A stretch of DNA of 64,000 nucleotides, taken from Limanda limanda (lineage: Eukaryota; Chordata; Actinopteri; Pleuronectiformes; Pleuronectidae). The stretch is from assembly GCF_963576545.1 (NCBI RefSeq), contig NC_083647.1, positions 1,971,007 to 2,035,006 of the forward strand, read 5' to 3'. The notes under the pieces are model-generated. The model saw only the letters and a program-made list of their open reading frames with translations, had not been told where the DNA came from and did no database searches. The position numbers were made by a program, and so were the translations under genes. This document shows, in pieces, positions 25,590-35,989 of this stretch (within the stretch, counting starts at the first letter, position 1; the number at the start of each line of letters is the position of its first letter).

Positions 25590-25860
25590 GTCCGTATCCC
25601 CAGCAGGACGTCACACCCATTTCTGTGATTCTGTTTGTGTTCGTCATGGATAGGATCTCCAGGCGCAGCCAGGGGGAAGAGAGTGTCCGGTTTGGGGACC
25701 TGAAAATCTTTCCCTGCTCTTTGCAGATTATGTGATTCCGTTTGCTTCATTACACTTTGTGTACATTGAGGCGGTGTGTAGCTGAGTGTGAAGTGGTAAA
25801 GACGAGAGTCTGAGGCCATGGTCCTCTGGGGTAAATGCCTCTGGGGCTGGCAGTGACTGT
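25590..25860 (+). pseudogene. LINE reverse transcriptase fragment (Rex3/RTE-like), degenerate
   Basis: Across small frame changes, the + strand encodes the stretch MDRISRRS, then RFGDLKI, then a LFAD-type reverse transcriptase catalytic box, then CEVVKTRV. This order is typical of the reverse transcriptase palm of the RTE/Rex3 LINEs common in fish. The catalytic box reads FADY where two Asp residues are expected, and the frame shifts just before it, so the copy is dead. No 5' part or 3' tail is recognisable. The family name is from memory of conserved wording and could be a related LINE. Confidence 0.7.
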
Positions 25861-28300
25861 CTGTCCCATTTGAAGGACCCTCCTCTGTTTGCCTGCTGCC
25901 ACCTCATTCCTCCTTAAGATGGAAATTAAAATAAACCCCGTAATATGATTTCTGCTTCGTAAAATCTGAATATCAAGAATAACGGCTAGACAGTGTTTTT
26001 CTGTTCTTTTTTGTTTGGTCAAATGAATCAACCTCATTAACACTTAGATTGTTATGCCAGTGTCAGTGCATCTATTGGGTGGAGAGTATTTATTCAAACA
26101 TATAATTTTTTTTTTTTATTGTAAGTTTAGTCTTGTTGCTAAAATCACCAAATTTGCAGCAGAGTGACATTACACCAGAATACGTTGTGTGCTGCCTCAT
26201 TTGAATTAATCACTCACCAGTACATGCCTCTTCTCTCACCTGTAATTAATGTACTATGTTACTGTTCATTCACATAAAAAATCATATGCAAATTTGCATA
26301 TAAAAGATCCGTCATCCCTTAACCTGTAGATACAAATTCTCCATATCATCATGTTGCACCCTGCAGTGTGGATCGTTGTTGAGCTCTATAACTGCAGATG
26401 AACATAAACCAAATCCTATATGACCACATCTCTAAGAAGCAGAGTTCCTTCAACAGCCTAACATATACTGCTGACGACTTTAAACTCTTGCATGCATCGC
26501 ATTTTATGAACTGGTTGTTGTGATTGTGAAACCTTGGGGTGTGAAAACTGTTTATAACTCTTAGGCAGACTATGTCAGCTAAATCGTCCCAGTGTGCCTG
26601 GGGCTGTTCAGTCTGAGTTTGACACTGACAAGCAGCGTGACTCTGTACCTATAGTGACAAAAAGCTGCTAAAGTGACACAGGGAGATGTGTAAACAGATA
26701 AGAGAAGTGAATGCCCAGGGTTTCACCCCAAAACTGCACATATCTTTAAAAACTAACATAAGGCTAAATGTTTGAAGTATACATTTTTCCTTGCCAGGAG
26801 TCTCTCTGTCATTTTTGGTGCACAGCTATTTTCATGGCATATTAGCGGCACCAGCTGTCTGGGAAAAATATTGTGAAACTATCAGCAACACTTCCTTCAC
26901 AAATTCATGAGATCCAGACCAAACAGTGGCCTGGTAAAGCAATAGGATGTGCTTGACAGACAGAGAAAGATATGAGCACATTTATCTACAGTTCTTTTTT
27001 CATCAAAGATATAATATGTAGCAATTCTTAATTAAAATGTCTGCACAGGCCTCTCTTCCACAATGGCTTAACAGTAATGCACGAAACTTCAGTTCCAGAA
27101 GGTGCATACCACTCTGGCATTTGTTTACAAAAGGTACAACAGCAGTGGCATTGACCTGTCAAAGACACCACAAGGAGGAACAAGTGATACATTGACGCAA
27201 ACACATTCATCACTCAAGTGGTTGTGATCTGTATCATCTGCATTAGAGTGCAGCTGGACAAGCCTGTCTGATACGACCATACAGGGCACCAACCGTGACT
27301 CGATGGAAATGTGTAATAAAAATATTAAACTGAAATATTTTAAGACTAATAATTGAAAAATTACATCCATTGTTAAAAATGTATCACACAAATCATTCAG
27401 AAGAAATTAGTTTGCTAAAACTCATGGTTTGGAGGACAGTTGTCTATCAGTGCTGTTCAGCCATTTTTTCAACAGGAACATGCAGTCCAAATTGTTATCA
27501 TTTGTTATCACTGTTGACTGGAAATGATTTGTTGGCCATAGATCTGACATAAAGCAGAGTTAACTTCAGCTGTTGTGATTTGAAGACAGGTTTTGAAGCT
27601 GACACATTATGTAATTTTTAATCATGCCACTGGCTGCCTGAGATAATTTGGTATGTTGGAAGAAAAAGCATGGGGTGGATGGATGTAGAAGAACCAACCT
27701 TTTGACAATCACCCCCAGATGTGTTGGCTGCGTTGTAAGGATAATGTTGAGTAGCCCCGTTAGCTCAGTTATCCAAACACAAATTTTCAATTTTCAATGC
27801 TTGGTTATGGCATCACCAATCAAAAGAGTGCATGTTTCAGGAGTGACTTTCAGGTTGTTTCTTCTGCCTCTCAATCTACCAGTGATTTTAGGGCTTCTTT
27901 GCCTGGTCTGATCTGCCTTTCTGCTGTGGTTAGCCTTCTCGGTTAGAGTTTTCCCACACGTCATCTTGAAACAGCAGTTCATACCTGTTGTTATGAGTGA
28001 GGGTTGGATCCCTTCTGTTACTGTGTTAGCTCCTGCGTCAGACAACCTCAAACTTAGCCCTGGTTGGAGTTGGTGTTTTGGGCCTTGTGTGATGATCTAA
28101 AGTTGCTGGCAAGGTGACCATAGGTCCTGGAATCCTCACCGATGGGAGCGTGTCAGCCAAGTCATTGGCAAGTGATCCAGCACTGGTTGCTACACTCCTC
28201 CCTCCTTAGCGGAAGGGTAGGGCATGGTATGCTTTATGGGATTTAAGGTGGGCTATTGGTACCCCTAAGATGATTTATCAGTGGTTTTAAGTTGAAAAAA
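25861..28300. other. Unassigned repeat-like and unique DNA
   Basis: The interval holds a POU-type palindrome at 26284-26301 and AT-rich DNA. From about 27640 to 28250 a GC-richer stretch has an open + frame with words such as GWIPSVTVLAPASDNL when frames are joined; this looks like an old mobile-element remnant that I cannot place. No exon structure is visible. Confidence 0.4.
26284..26301. promoter_or_regulatory. Palindromic octamer (POU-type) motif
   Basis: An 18-bp perfect palindrome built on ATGCAAAT and its complement ATTTGCAT sharing AAATTT. ATGCAAAT is the classical octamer bound by POU homeodomain factors. Whether it acts here is unknown; it lies in the interval between adck1 and the putative nrxn3 promoter. 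Confidence 0.35.
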
Positions 28301-28305
28301 CTGCT

Positions 28306-28350
28306 GCAATGTGTATTTCCATATCCTCTAATCTGCCTCGCTCTAGAGCC
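28306..28350. repeat. Left piece of dispersed repeat family G, split by the retrovirus
   Basis: The words CCATATCCTCTAATCTGCC and CGCTCTAGAGCC just before the retroviral LTR, read on into TCAGACAGAACAGGCTGTTT just after the other LTR (35317 onwards), give a continuous sequence of a teleost dispersed repeat. The retrovirus therefore inserted into a copy of this family. The class is uncertain. Confidence 0.5.
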
Positions 28351-28826
28351 TGTGGTAGAATTCTGGAGATACAAGAGGCTAGAAACAACAAAGTTATCTA
28401 CGTGTATTTAATAAGGGGCTTTCTGCAGAAAGGATCAACACAGGGAAACCGCAAGGGTCTCAGAGTGAAGATGAAGAACAGTCAAATACAAGGGTCTTAT
28501 ATACCAGGGGATAGGGCTGTCTCTCTGATCCAATCAAGACAGGTTCCCATAGGTGGGGGAAGGACAGGAAACTAAACATAACAGCTGATTCACATGTGTT
28601 TCCTAAGGTGATAAGAAGAGATACACTCCTTCCTTTGATGGGTAATTAAGTCGCAAAAGGTCTCACTGTATTGACGTCATAAACAGTTCCCACAGAAAAC
28701 AGCTCAAGTCATCAAACATCTGTTGTATGTAATACAAGTCATAAAAGTCTCTTGAGAAGGCTTCAAACACTTACTGTCCAAATACAAAATACTTTTTCAA
28801 CCTTGCTTAGTTAATTTTCTACTACA
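28351..28826 (-). repeat. Retroviral 3' LTR (- strand sense)
   Basis: 476 bp, TG...CA bounded. It differs from the other LTR by about six substitutions, plus one missing C at the GTTCCCAC run. On the - strand it contains TATATAAG near 28495-28503, a plausible promoter box, and ATTAAA-type signals near 28408. The outer flank is AGCC, the target duplication. Confidence 0.95.
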
Positions 28827-28842
28827 TTTCCCTCCTTTTTTC
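28827..28842 (-). promoter_or_regulatory. Retroviral polypurine tract
   Basis: On the - strand the bases directly before the 3' LTR read AAAAAAGGAGGGAAA. This all-purine run is where retroviral plus-strand DNA synthesis is primed. Its position abutting the LTR confirms the element's orientation. Confidence 0.88.
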
Positions 28843-29595
28843 TCATTTATTGACAACTTAAGAGAAGGAAAAAATCAAATACATCAATTCACCAGGATTT
28901 CAAAATGCATCATCATCATCACTGTAGTGTAAAACAAACTGCCTTTGTCATGGACGGTATGCGTCTTTAAATGGGAGGAAGGACTGATAAAAGCAGATTA
29001 AACAGACATCACAACAACATCAGATTCTTCATCACTATCAGAAGGGTTCTGGGGAGGAAACCAGTCAGGGAGGGGAAACACATCTTATATTATCGTCACT
29101 GTAGATCTAATTGGTGTGTCATCTGGCGGAACAGACCATAGGGACACAGCTGGCATGCCCCATAAAGCCCATGGAGGCTACAGTAACCAAACTGTAAGTA
29201 TAAAGGTGTAGTGTGGGGGAGACATACGTGCTAAAAGAAGTGTGGCATGTTGATACGAGCAAACACTCTCTGTAGCTTCAAAGGGAAACAAATCATCCTA
29301 TCGCACAGGATGCTTGGAACCCAACAAATCAGACTGGCCTGGGAGATTGGCTTGAATGTTCCAAAAACGAAATTCGTATCAAGAGTTATCAGTCAGCGGG
29401 AGATCGTTGTCATCAATATTGAGAGAACAGTTTCTCTACTGCCACTCCGACCCAGCTGACTGAAGTGATGCCACGGAGGTCAGCGTTTCATCGTCGTCTT
29501 CTCAGCTGTGTGTGTATTATGTGATTCTCCGAAGCAACTATTACCAACAGCTGTGCTGGTCAGCACTGCACCCTCTTCAACGATCCTTTGTTTTA
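28843..29595 (-). other. Retroviral region between integrase and polypurine tract
   Basis: About 750 bp where an envelope gene would be expected. Only short open frames are visible and I recognise no surface, fusion-peptide or transmembrane pattern. Either env was deleted before or after insertion, or this lineage lacks it. Confidence 0.55.
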
Positions 29596-30400
29596 ATTAT
29601 TCAGTGTGGGTGCAGCAGGTGGATGTTCTGGTTCTGGGACTCTCTTGCAGTGACTGGCATGAATCCACGTTGTCCTCTCAGTGGCCTTCACCGCCGTGTG
29701 GGTTGTTAACAGGATCTGGTACGGTCCTGTCCAGCGTCTGTGTCGCCCACTTTTCCGCCTTAGGTTTCACTACCACCCAGTCGCCGGGCTTCAGGCCATG
29801 AAGTGGTCCACTTGCCAGTTTAGGGAGTGCGTCTTTAACCTGTTTGTGAATGGCAGATAAAGCAGAAGAGAGATTTGTACAATAACGTAGCATTTCATCT
29901 TCACAGAGAGTTGTTGAAGGCAATTGTCTTTTAACAGGTCCAATGCCCGTGTTCGCTGGGCGTCCGAACAGAATCTCAAATGGACTCAATCCATATTTTG
30001 GTCTGACTCTCATTCTCATTTGCATGAGAACCAGTGGGAGAGCCTTAGTCCACGACAATCCAGTTTCCTCACAGCATTTAGCCAATTTGTTTTTCAATGT
30101 CCCATTTTCTCTTTCCACCGCTCCAGCACTGGCTGGGTGATAAGCACAATGTTGTCTTAAATCAATGCCCAAATATTTGCTTAATTCTTTTATTGCCGCA
30201 CTAACAAATGGAGTACCGTTGTCACTACTGATTTTACTTGGGATTCCCCATCTGGGAATAAGTTCAGTGATCAGCACTTTAGCTACGGCAACTGTGTCTT
30301 GTTTCAATGTGGGGTAAACCTCCACCCATTTAGAAAACATATCAACTATAACCAAGCAATATTTTTTCCCCTCACTCTGTGTTAGCTCAATAAAATCCAT
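29596..30400 (-). pseudogene. Retroviral integrase, frameshifted and N-terminally truncated
   Basis: A 240-codon open frame holds the integrase catalytic core with the complete DD(35)E triad: Asp-2 (in MDFIEL), Asp-60 (in SSDNGTPF) and Glu-96 (in GAVERENG), counted from the first Met. Then come a GPVKRQLP-type linker and the GDWVVVK strand of the C-terminal SH3-like domain. Near 29730-29745 the frame shifts by one; the continuation in the next frame ([17 protein letters not shown]) ends at a stop near 29596. Upstream, the zinc-binding HHCC segment is missing: RNase H tail and linker sequence passes directly into the core near 30400-30410. It is not a full integrase. Confidence 0.93.
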
Positions 30401-30429
30401 CTTCGATCATTTTAAAACATGATCCTTCC

Positions 30430-31090
30430 CAAGCATTAACTTTGCAAAATGAGGAAACAGATATTTTGGCAAACAAGGTTTCTCATCAGGGCCCACCCAC
30501 ACCCCATGTGTGTGTGTGCAACCACTTCTCTTCCAAAGTCCACGCTCTGCCGCTGTTGCTCTAAGCTGAAATTCTTGCAGGTCAGCCGTGGGGGTGGTGG
30601 GGTTGACCTGTAAGAGAATGTGTGAAGAAGATAGTGGCTGGCGACCAGCTGCTTTCGCTGCTGCATCTGCCCCGGCATTTCCTTGTGATACTGGGTCATT
30701 ATTAGAAGTGTGAGCATCACATTTACATACTGCATCCTGTTTGGGGAGGAGGACAGCATCAGAGACACTAGAGCATGATGTGCAATTGGTTTGCCTGATG
30801 GTGTAAGGAATTCTCTGTGTTTCCAAATCGTGCCAAAATCATGTACTTTACAAATGCATATCTACTGTCAGTGTAGATGTTAACCCTTTTCCCTTTAGCC
30901 AATCTGCATGCTTCAATGAGAGCAGTGAGCTCTGCTGCCTGTGCAGACAGAGAAGCAGGGAATGGTCGTGCAATCAATGTATCATGTGCTGCTACCACAG
31001 TGAAACCAACTTGATTTGCTCCTGTGTCTGAATTGCGAGACGCTGATCCATCCACAAACAGTGTAAATCTTGATTCTGCAACGTTGTTTC
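30430..31090 (-). pseudogene. Retroviral RNase H and pol linker, frameshifted
   Basis: The - strand frame ending at 30768 carries three RNase H acidic residues in context: Asp in DGSAS, Glu in QAAELTAL and Asp in YTDSRYAF. The fold resembles gammaretroviral RNase H. It breaks after the YAF helix. The C-terminal part resumes in another frame with DPVSQGNAGADAAAKAA (fourth Asp), then a linker containing GVWVGPDEKPCLP. Frame changes separate these blocks, so no single product can be made. Confidence 0.88.
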
Positions 31091-31439
31091 ATGTAAGTGT
31101 GGTCTGGGGGAACAAACTTCGGTTATTGTTACTACACAATTATGTTGTTCACATCTCCTTCTGTTGGAAGAAGAGTAGCTGGGTTAAGAACAATGAATCT
31201 TTTCACAGTGATGTTAGCATTTCCAAAAGAATAGCATGTTATCGATAGCATCATACACATAGCCTTTGGGATCAAGTTTTGCTCAGAAAAATGCTACACG
31301 TCTCTGTTTACCCCCCTTGATCAGGGAGTAACACTGACGTCATCTACTCCCCCTTTCTTGTCATCTGGTTGTGTGAAAGGTCGGTCAGGGTCGGGCAGTC
31401 ATAAAGTCGAGGTTATTTGTCGGGTCAGTTTCAAGTCAG

Positions 31440-32540
31440 TTTCAAGTCAGTGAAAGCTTTCTCCTTGTCATCAGTCCATGTCACATTACTATATGCTTTT
31501 AAGCCCGTGTGCGATTGCGCTGAGGGGCTCCTCGAGGACAGCATAGTTAAAATACATTCGCAGGAATGACATCATTTATTTCTTCGTAACAGTTTATGAA
31601 TCTTTGAATTACTGTTACTCTATTAGGGGAGAGGGACTGCCCTCTGCTGTGATAACATGCCCTAAAATTAAACTTTTACATTTACAAACCTATACTTTTA
31701 CAAACTTATACTTTTACCAACCTATACTTGAACAACCTATACTTTAACAAACTTATACTTTACAGACTGCAGTTTTTCAGACTTGCCTTATGTCCTTATG
31801 CAGCTAAATGTTTTAAGAGAGTCACAGTATCATTTTCACAATATTCTTCAGTTGAAGCACAAATCATTATAGTTTCAACATATCGCAAGTGTGCTCTTCC
31901 TGGTGTTATCTTTAATGATCTTAAGCTTTTTAGTGCCTGGTTGTTAAATGGTTAGTGATTCACAATAGCCTTGACGAAGGCATGTGAATGTATAACTTTC
32001 TCTGTTGAACTCAAATGCAAACCAGTATTATCTATCTTTATCAATGTAAACACTGAAGAATGCATTTGCCCGATCAACAACAGAGAATCATTTACTATCC
32101 TTCAGAACTTGCTAAAGGATTGTTTTAAGAATTTTGAACCGACGTAGCGCGAAGTTGTACTGTGGCGTTGACAACTTACAAATCTTGGATGAATCGCAAA
32201 TCATCAGGTTGTGTTTTATCAAAAATACTCTTCACCGGAAAAAATCGGAGTGTGCACTCGTGAATCCTTGCAAGGAACAATTACACTTGCCTTCAATAGA
32301 GAGTTGAAAACTGGTGTAACACCATCGATGGCTTTCTGTTACAGTAGATATTGTCAGATCATGGTGTGATAACCACAGGTTCCATGTGTTAATTAAACCC
32401 CCATCATGATTACCTCTGAGCCCTTAAAATGTTGTTTGTATAAACTAAATATACATGTGCATATTGGGCTTCTGTATTTGTGTATGACCAGTTAAACAAC
32501 CTTGAAAGTTTAAATAACAGATGAAAATCATTTTCTGAAC
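31440..32540 (-). pseudogene. Retroviral reverse transcriptase, heavily decayed
   Basis: The catalytic box is readable at 31871-31882 but reads YVET in place of the expected YVDD, so both catalytic aspartates are lost. Downstream in the same direction are a thumb/connection-like FLRMYF box and the WTDDKEKAF phrase (about 31440-31500). Stops and frameshifts lie throughout, including a TAA about 30 codons after YVET. A tandem repeat (31672-31765) lies inside. The fingers part is barely recognisable. It cannot encode an active enzyme. Confidence 0.8.
31672..31765. repeat. Minisatellite inside the reverse transcriptase region
   Basis: About five imperfect units of 16-19 bp of the type TTTACAAACYTATACT follow each other. 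They interrupt the palm-to-thumb part of the decayed pol gene, so they expanded after coding constraint was lost, or were carried by a defective parent copy. Confidence 0.8.
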
Positions 32541-32544
32541 ACTT

Positions 32545-32760
32545 TCAAAAATAGATTTTACTTAACCACGGGATCTGATATCTTTTCCCAAATGTCAGCA
32601 TTGACACATTTTTGTATCCACGGTCGCAAGTCTTGCCATTCATCATTTTTGTTTTTGACAGCAAGTCATGTGAGTGTGAACCAGGAACATCAAAAAAGGA
32701 AACCATCCTCTGAACATCTGTGAAGGAACTAAGAGGGTGACTACAGAAACAGCACATCTA
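32545..32760 (-). pseudogene. Retroviral protease end / start of reverse transcriptase, degenerate
   Basis: The - strand frame contains VPGSHSHDLLSKTK, which resembles the conserved retroviral segment after the protease where 'LLGRDLL' wording occurs before the reverse transcriptase. The catalytic DTG triad was not found. Assignment rests on this one box and on its position between gag-like and reverse transcriptase sequence. Confidence 0.5.
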
Positions 32761-33091
32761 TGTTCTTTCCAGAACATGCAACTTAGTGTTGAATTTTCTT
32801 TCACACTACTTTCCCTACAACTTATTTGTTCAAACCTGCATCTCTCCCTTTGTGATTGAGTGCAGTGAAGTTTAAATATTTTGGATGCATACACGTGGTG
32901 TCTGTTCTTTGTGTGACTGAATGTGCCTTGTCCACTAGATCTTTGTTGATTTGATGTGACAACAGATGAACAAAGCTTCCATTCAAACGCATATAACAGT
33001 GAAGCAGCATTACACTTAATATAATCTCTTTCCCTAGCACTGTGAGTGTGTGCATTGGCATATACGCATAATCATCTCATTGCTATTTAAG

Positions 33092-33865
33092 CTATGTTCC
33101 TATCAGTAGTTTGTCTTTCTTTTCTAAAAAACAAAAAAAATCATTTAATTCTATGATAAGTGTTTGTGTTTGTATGGTGCATTCACCCTCTTGATGTGTG
33201 AGGTGTTCCTCACGGTCTCGTTCTCTGCTCAAAGATGCTGTCCTCCCTCTCCTCCATCCCCGCCTCGGTTCATTCAGCCTTGTAAAGTTACTGTTTCCTT
33301 GGCAATTTTTGTTTTGCCCAATGTCCCTTCTCTCCAAAGAGAAAACAAATGTCCCAATCATCGTTCCACATGCGTCCCCCCTCCTTCCTTGAAATCCTCT
33401 TCTTCTGCATCGCGATGTACCTGTGAACATTGTCAGTGAGGCTTTATGCAGATCAGTCTCTCTTTTCTTCTTCTTCTTCGCATGAACTGCATGTGCTTTT
33501 ATTAAGCTCTTCCTGAGTCCCACTTGATGCCTGTATGCTTTAACAGGCTGGCAACATCAGGTCACTTCAACAATTCGCGATTCGGGCTGGATGCTGTCCC
33601 AGTCCATATTGCCCACTTGTCTGGTAAGAGCTGAAGAGAGGAGTTGCGGCCCTGGAACGTTATTAGCTGGAAAAGGTCGTTGTGGAACCTGGGCTCCTGC
33701 CTGTGGAACATCCGCTTCTGATAGAGCCTGGTGTTGTTGTCTTGTCGGCAGGGAAGAGTCGAGGTCGGAAACCTGCATTTTGAGACACTGAGACATTTGT
33801 GAGGTGTTAACTGTCCCTGCCAGTGTATGTTTTCTGTCCCTATGATGCAATTCTTCTAACCACAT
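33092..33865 (-). pseudogene. gag-like remnant, degenerate
   Basis: Two - strand frames (33557-33865 and 33092-33523) lie where gag should be. The first is Pro/Gln-rich. The second is strongly basic (RRRGFQGRRG, RRGWRRGR), and a Cys-X-rich patch ending NKNCQG could be a decayed nucleocapsid zinc knuckle. The CCHC spacing is not intact. I infer gag from place and composition only. Confidence 0.5.
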
Positions 33866-34818
33866 TCAACATACATTCCTATCTGCCTGAAATGTAAAAT
33901 TTACTTTTCTGGCCTAACTTACTATTTAGTTTTCCTCTAGCTTTAGTCTCACCTCTTTCAGCTGTCTCATACTAAAACTCTCTCTCTCTCTGGAAACCCA
34001 AAGTCACTCATTCCTCATTCACACTTGAAACAAACTTAGTGCTTTGTCACCATAGTTCTTTCACATGAAGTTCACACAAGGATTACTCAGTTCAGTTCCA
34101 TTATCCAAATCTTATATTTTTCATTTACCTATGTAAAGAATTTTTTTATTTTATTTTAAGTATTAGTTACCTTAAGTCTTCAATCAATCTCCAAAACGCT
34201 ATCGTAAGGAGCAAATAGGAAACTTGTTAATATAAACATCATCAAAATAATGTAATACCTCCTATATTATATGACCAACAGAAATTTTCTCTTGTAATTA
34301 CTTGGTTGCTGTTAGTTTCTCAATTCATCTCTATTTTTTATTTTTTTTTATATCTTTTTTTTTTTTTAAATACACCTTCAAATATCCTGCCTAACCAACA
34401 TAAATCATAGTGCCCCAAAGAATTTCTCTACATAGCGCGCGTCTTGAGTCTTGTTTCAACAACGCAAATACACTCAGTATTATGTCCTAGGCTGTGGTTG
34501 TGTCTTAACAAACTCTAAAGGTACCTCGTCAATCTACCTTCCAGGTTTCTTCTAAACCTTGGTTAAAAATTTACAGGGCTTTCACCTGTCTGGAGGATCC
34601 CGATTCCTCTTAGACCAACTTCTCTGTAACACTATGTTCTGCTTGGTATATATTACACTTGAAATCTCAGATTCTCACCAGATAGATCGCAGCGCTGAGA
34701 CGATCCGGCTCGGGTCTAGGTCCCTGCATCTCACCCGTGGGGAGGTTAAGGTTGGAAACTTTTTTCCAAGATGATCAGTCAACCGTAGACACCGAGTCCA
34801 GATGCGTCCAGACGTGCG
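33866..34818 (-). other. Retroviral leader and decayed upstream gag region
   Basis: AT-rich tracts (T runs at 34333-34367) and no recognisable coding frame. It corresponds to the leader and the matrix-capsid part of a retrovirus by position only. Confidence 0.45.
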
Positions 34819-34836
34819 ATCCCACTTCTGACACCA
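34819..34836 (-). promoter_or_regulatory. Retroviral primer-binding site (tRNA-Leu type)
   Basis: On the + strand these 18 bases read ATCCCACTTCTGACACCA, which is the expected 3' end, with CCA, of a vertebrate tRNA-Leu of the CAA-anticodon kind (from memory of the tRNA). The - strand of the element is therefore complementary to it. It lies three bases inside the 5' LTR, the normal location. Confidence 0.8.
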
Positions 34837-34839
34837 AAT

Positions 34840-35316
34840 TGTGATGGAAATCTGGAGATACAAGAGGCTGGAAACAACAAAGTCATCTACGTGTATTTAA
34901 TAAGGGGCTTTCTGCAGAAAGGATCAACACAGGGAAACCGCAAGGGTCTCAGAGTGAAGATGAAGAACAGTCAAATACAAGGGTCTTATATACCAGGGGA
35001 TAGGGCTGTCTCTCTGATCCAATCAAGACAGGTTCCCATAGGTGGGGGAAGGACAGGAAACTAAACATAACAGCTGATTCACATGTGTTTCCTAAGGTGA
35101 TAAGAAGAGATACACTCCTTCCTTTGATGGGTAATTAAGGCGCAAAAGGTCTCACTGTATTGACGTCATAAACAGTTCCCACCAGAAAACAGCTCAAGTC
35201 ATCAAACATCTGTTGTATGTAATACAAGTCATAAAAGTCTCTTGAGAAGGCTTCAAACACTTACTGTCCAAATACAAAATACTTTTTCAACCTTGCTTAG
35301 TTAATTTTCTACTACA
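34840..35316 (-). repeat. Retroviral 5' LTR (- strand sense)
   Basis: 477 bp, nearly identical to 28351-28826. Differences seen by eye are three near the inner end (TGTGATGGAAA versus TGTGGTAGAAT), CTGG/CTAG, GTCATC/GTTATC, GGCGC/GTCGC, and an extra C. The outer flank is AGCC, the target duplication. Confidence 0.95.
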
Positions 35317-35950
35317 AGCCTCAGACAGAACAGGCTGTTTTCGCCTGCTTCTTGAGCCTCTTCTCTAATTAGCTTACTGCACTTTGAGTGACACGCGACC
35401 AGGCTTATCACCAGTCTCATTCTGGGGCATTTGGTGATCTCTCTGGTAAACACAGCTTAAGGTCACGCTATATTTGGATACCATTATAGAAGACCAGCCA
35501 CATATTTACAGTCAGTTACACCAGGATGTTTCTGAATGGTAAGTTACACCGCCCTCATGTTTGTTCAAGTTTTAGCAGGATAGTCGGCCAATGTAGGAGT
35601 AACGTCCCGAGTTACAGTGCGGAGTTTCACAACGGAGTTTCTGTCCCGAAGAAGAACTAAAGTGCCACCGCTGGTCTCGAACAGAAACGTTCTTGGAAGA
35701 AATGTGCACAGACACATTCTCTTCGAACAAGTCTGCTTGGTGTCGTGTTCGGTGTGGAGGGGTGGTGGTGGGGAGGGGGGTTGATGGGTTCGGAGGCTGG
35801 ACTTTTCAATAGCACATTTCTTCGAATGGACTGAGTGAAAACGTCTGCGGAGTGACTGTTTTTATACCTTGAGGGTCCGTTCTGACCCCCTTCAAGTAAT
35901 TACTGATAGTAAGAGCCCAGAAAATATGGGCCCTTTAAGTGTCTTTGTCC
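35317..35950 (-). repeat. Right piece of dispersed repeat family G
   Basis: Continues the family G copy that begins left of the retrovirus. On the - strand its end reads AAAGGGCCCATATTTTCTGGG, followed by CAGTAATTACTTGAAGGGGG and a CCCACC-rich stretch. The same series recurs on the + strand at 36527-36800, in opposite orientation. Confidence 0.65.
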
Positions 35951-35989
35951 GTATTATTTCTGGTATTGATGTGAGTACGGTGGACTTGT

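Larger units (their letters stand above)
28351..35316 (-). mobile_element. Endogenous retrovirus (gamma/epsilon-like), defective
   Basis: This 6966-bp element reads on the - strand. It has two LTRs (477 bp at 34840-35316, 476 bp at 28351-28826) with TG...CA ends, a 4-bp target duplication AGCC (28347-28350 and 35317-35320), a tRNA-Leu-type primer site, and a polypurine tract before the 3' LTR. In order on the - strand I see gag-like basic/Pro-rich frames (33.9-33.1 kb), protease-like sequence (~32.7 kb), reverse transcriptase (32.5-31.4 kb), RNase H (31.1-30.6 kb) and integrase (30.4-29.6 kb). All carry frameshifts, stops or deletions. I recognise no env. It is an old genomic copy with no intact gene set. 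Confidence 0.95.

Noticed and set aside
25463..25819. 118-codon - strand open frame with His/Pro-rich protein
   Set aside because: It is the antisense of the Rex3/RTE-like reverse transcriptase scrap on the + strand.
27640..28250. Possible protein-coding gene on the + strand
   Set aside because: Frames must be joined across stops to get a long peptide and the wording matches no family I can name; more likely an old mobile-element remnant.
28843..29595. Envelope gene of the retrovirus
   Set aside because: No surface/transmembrane pattern, fusion peptide or hydrophobic anchor is recognisable in any frame.
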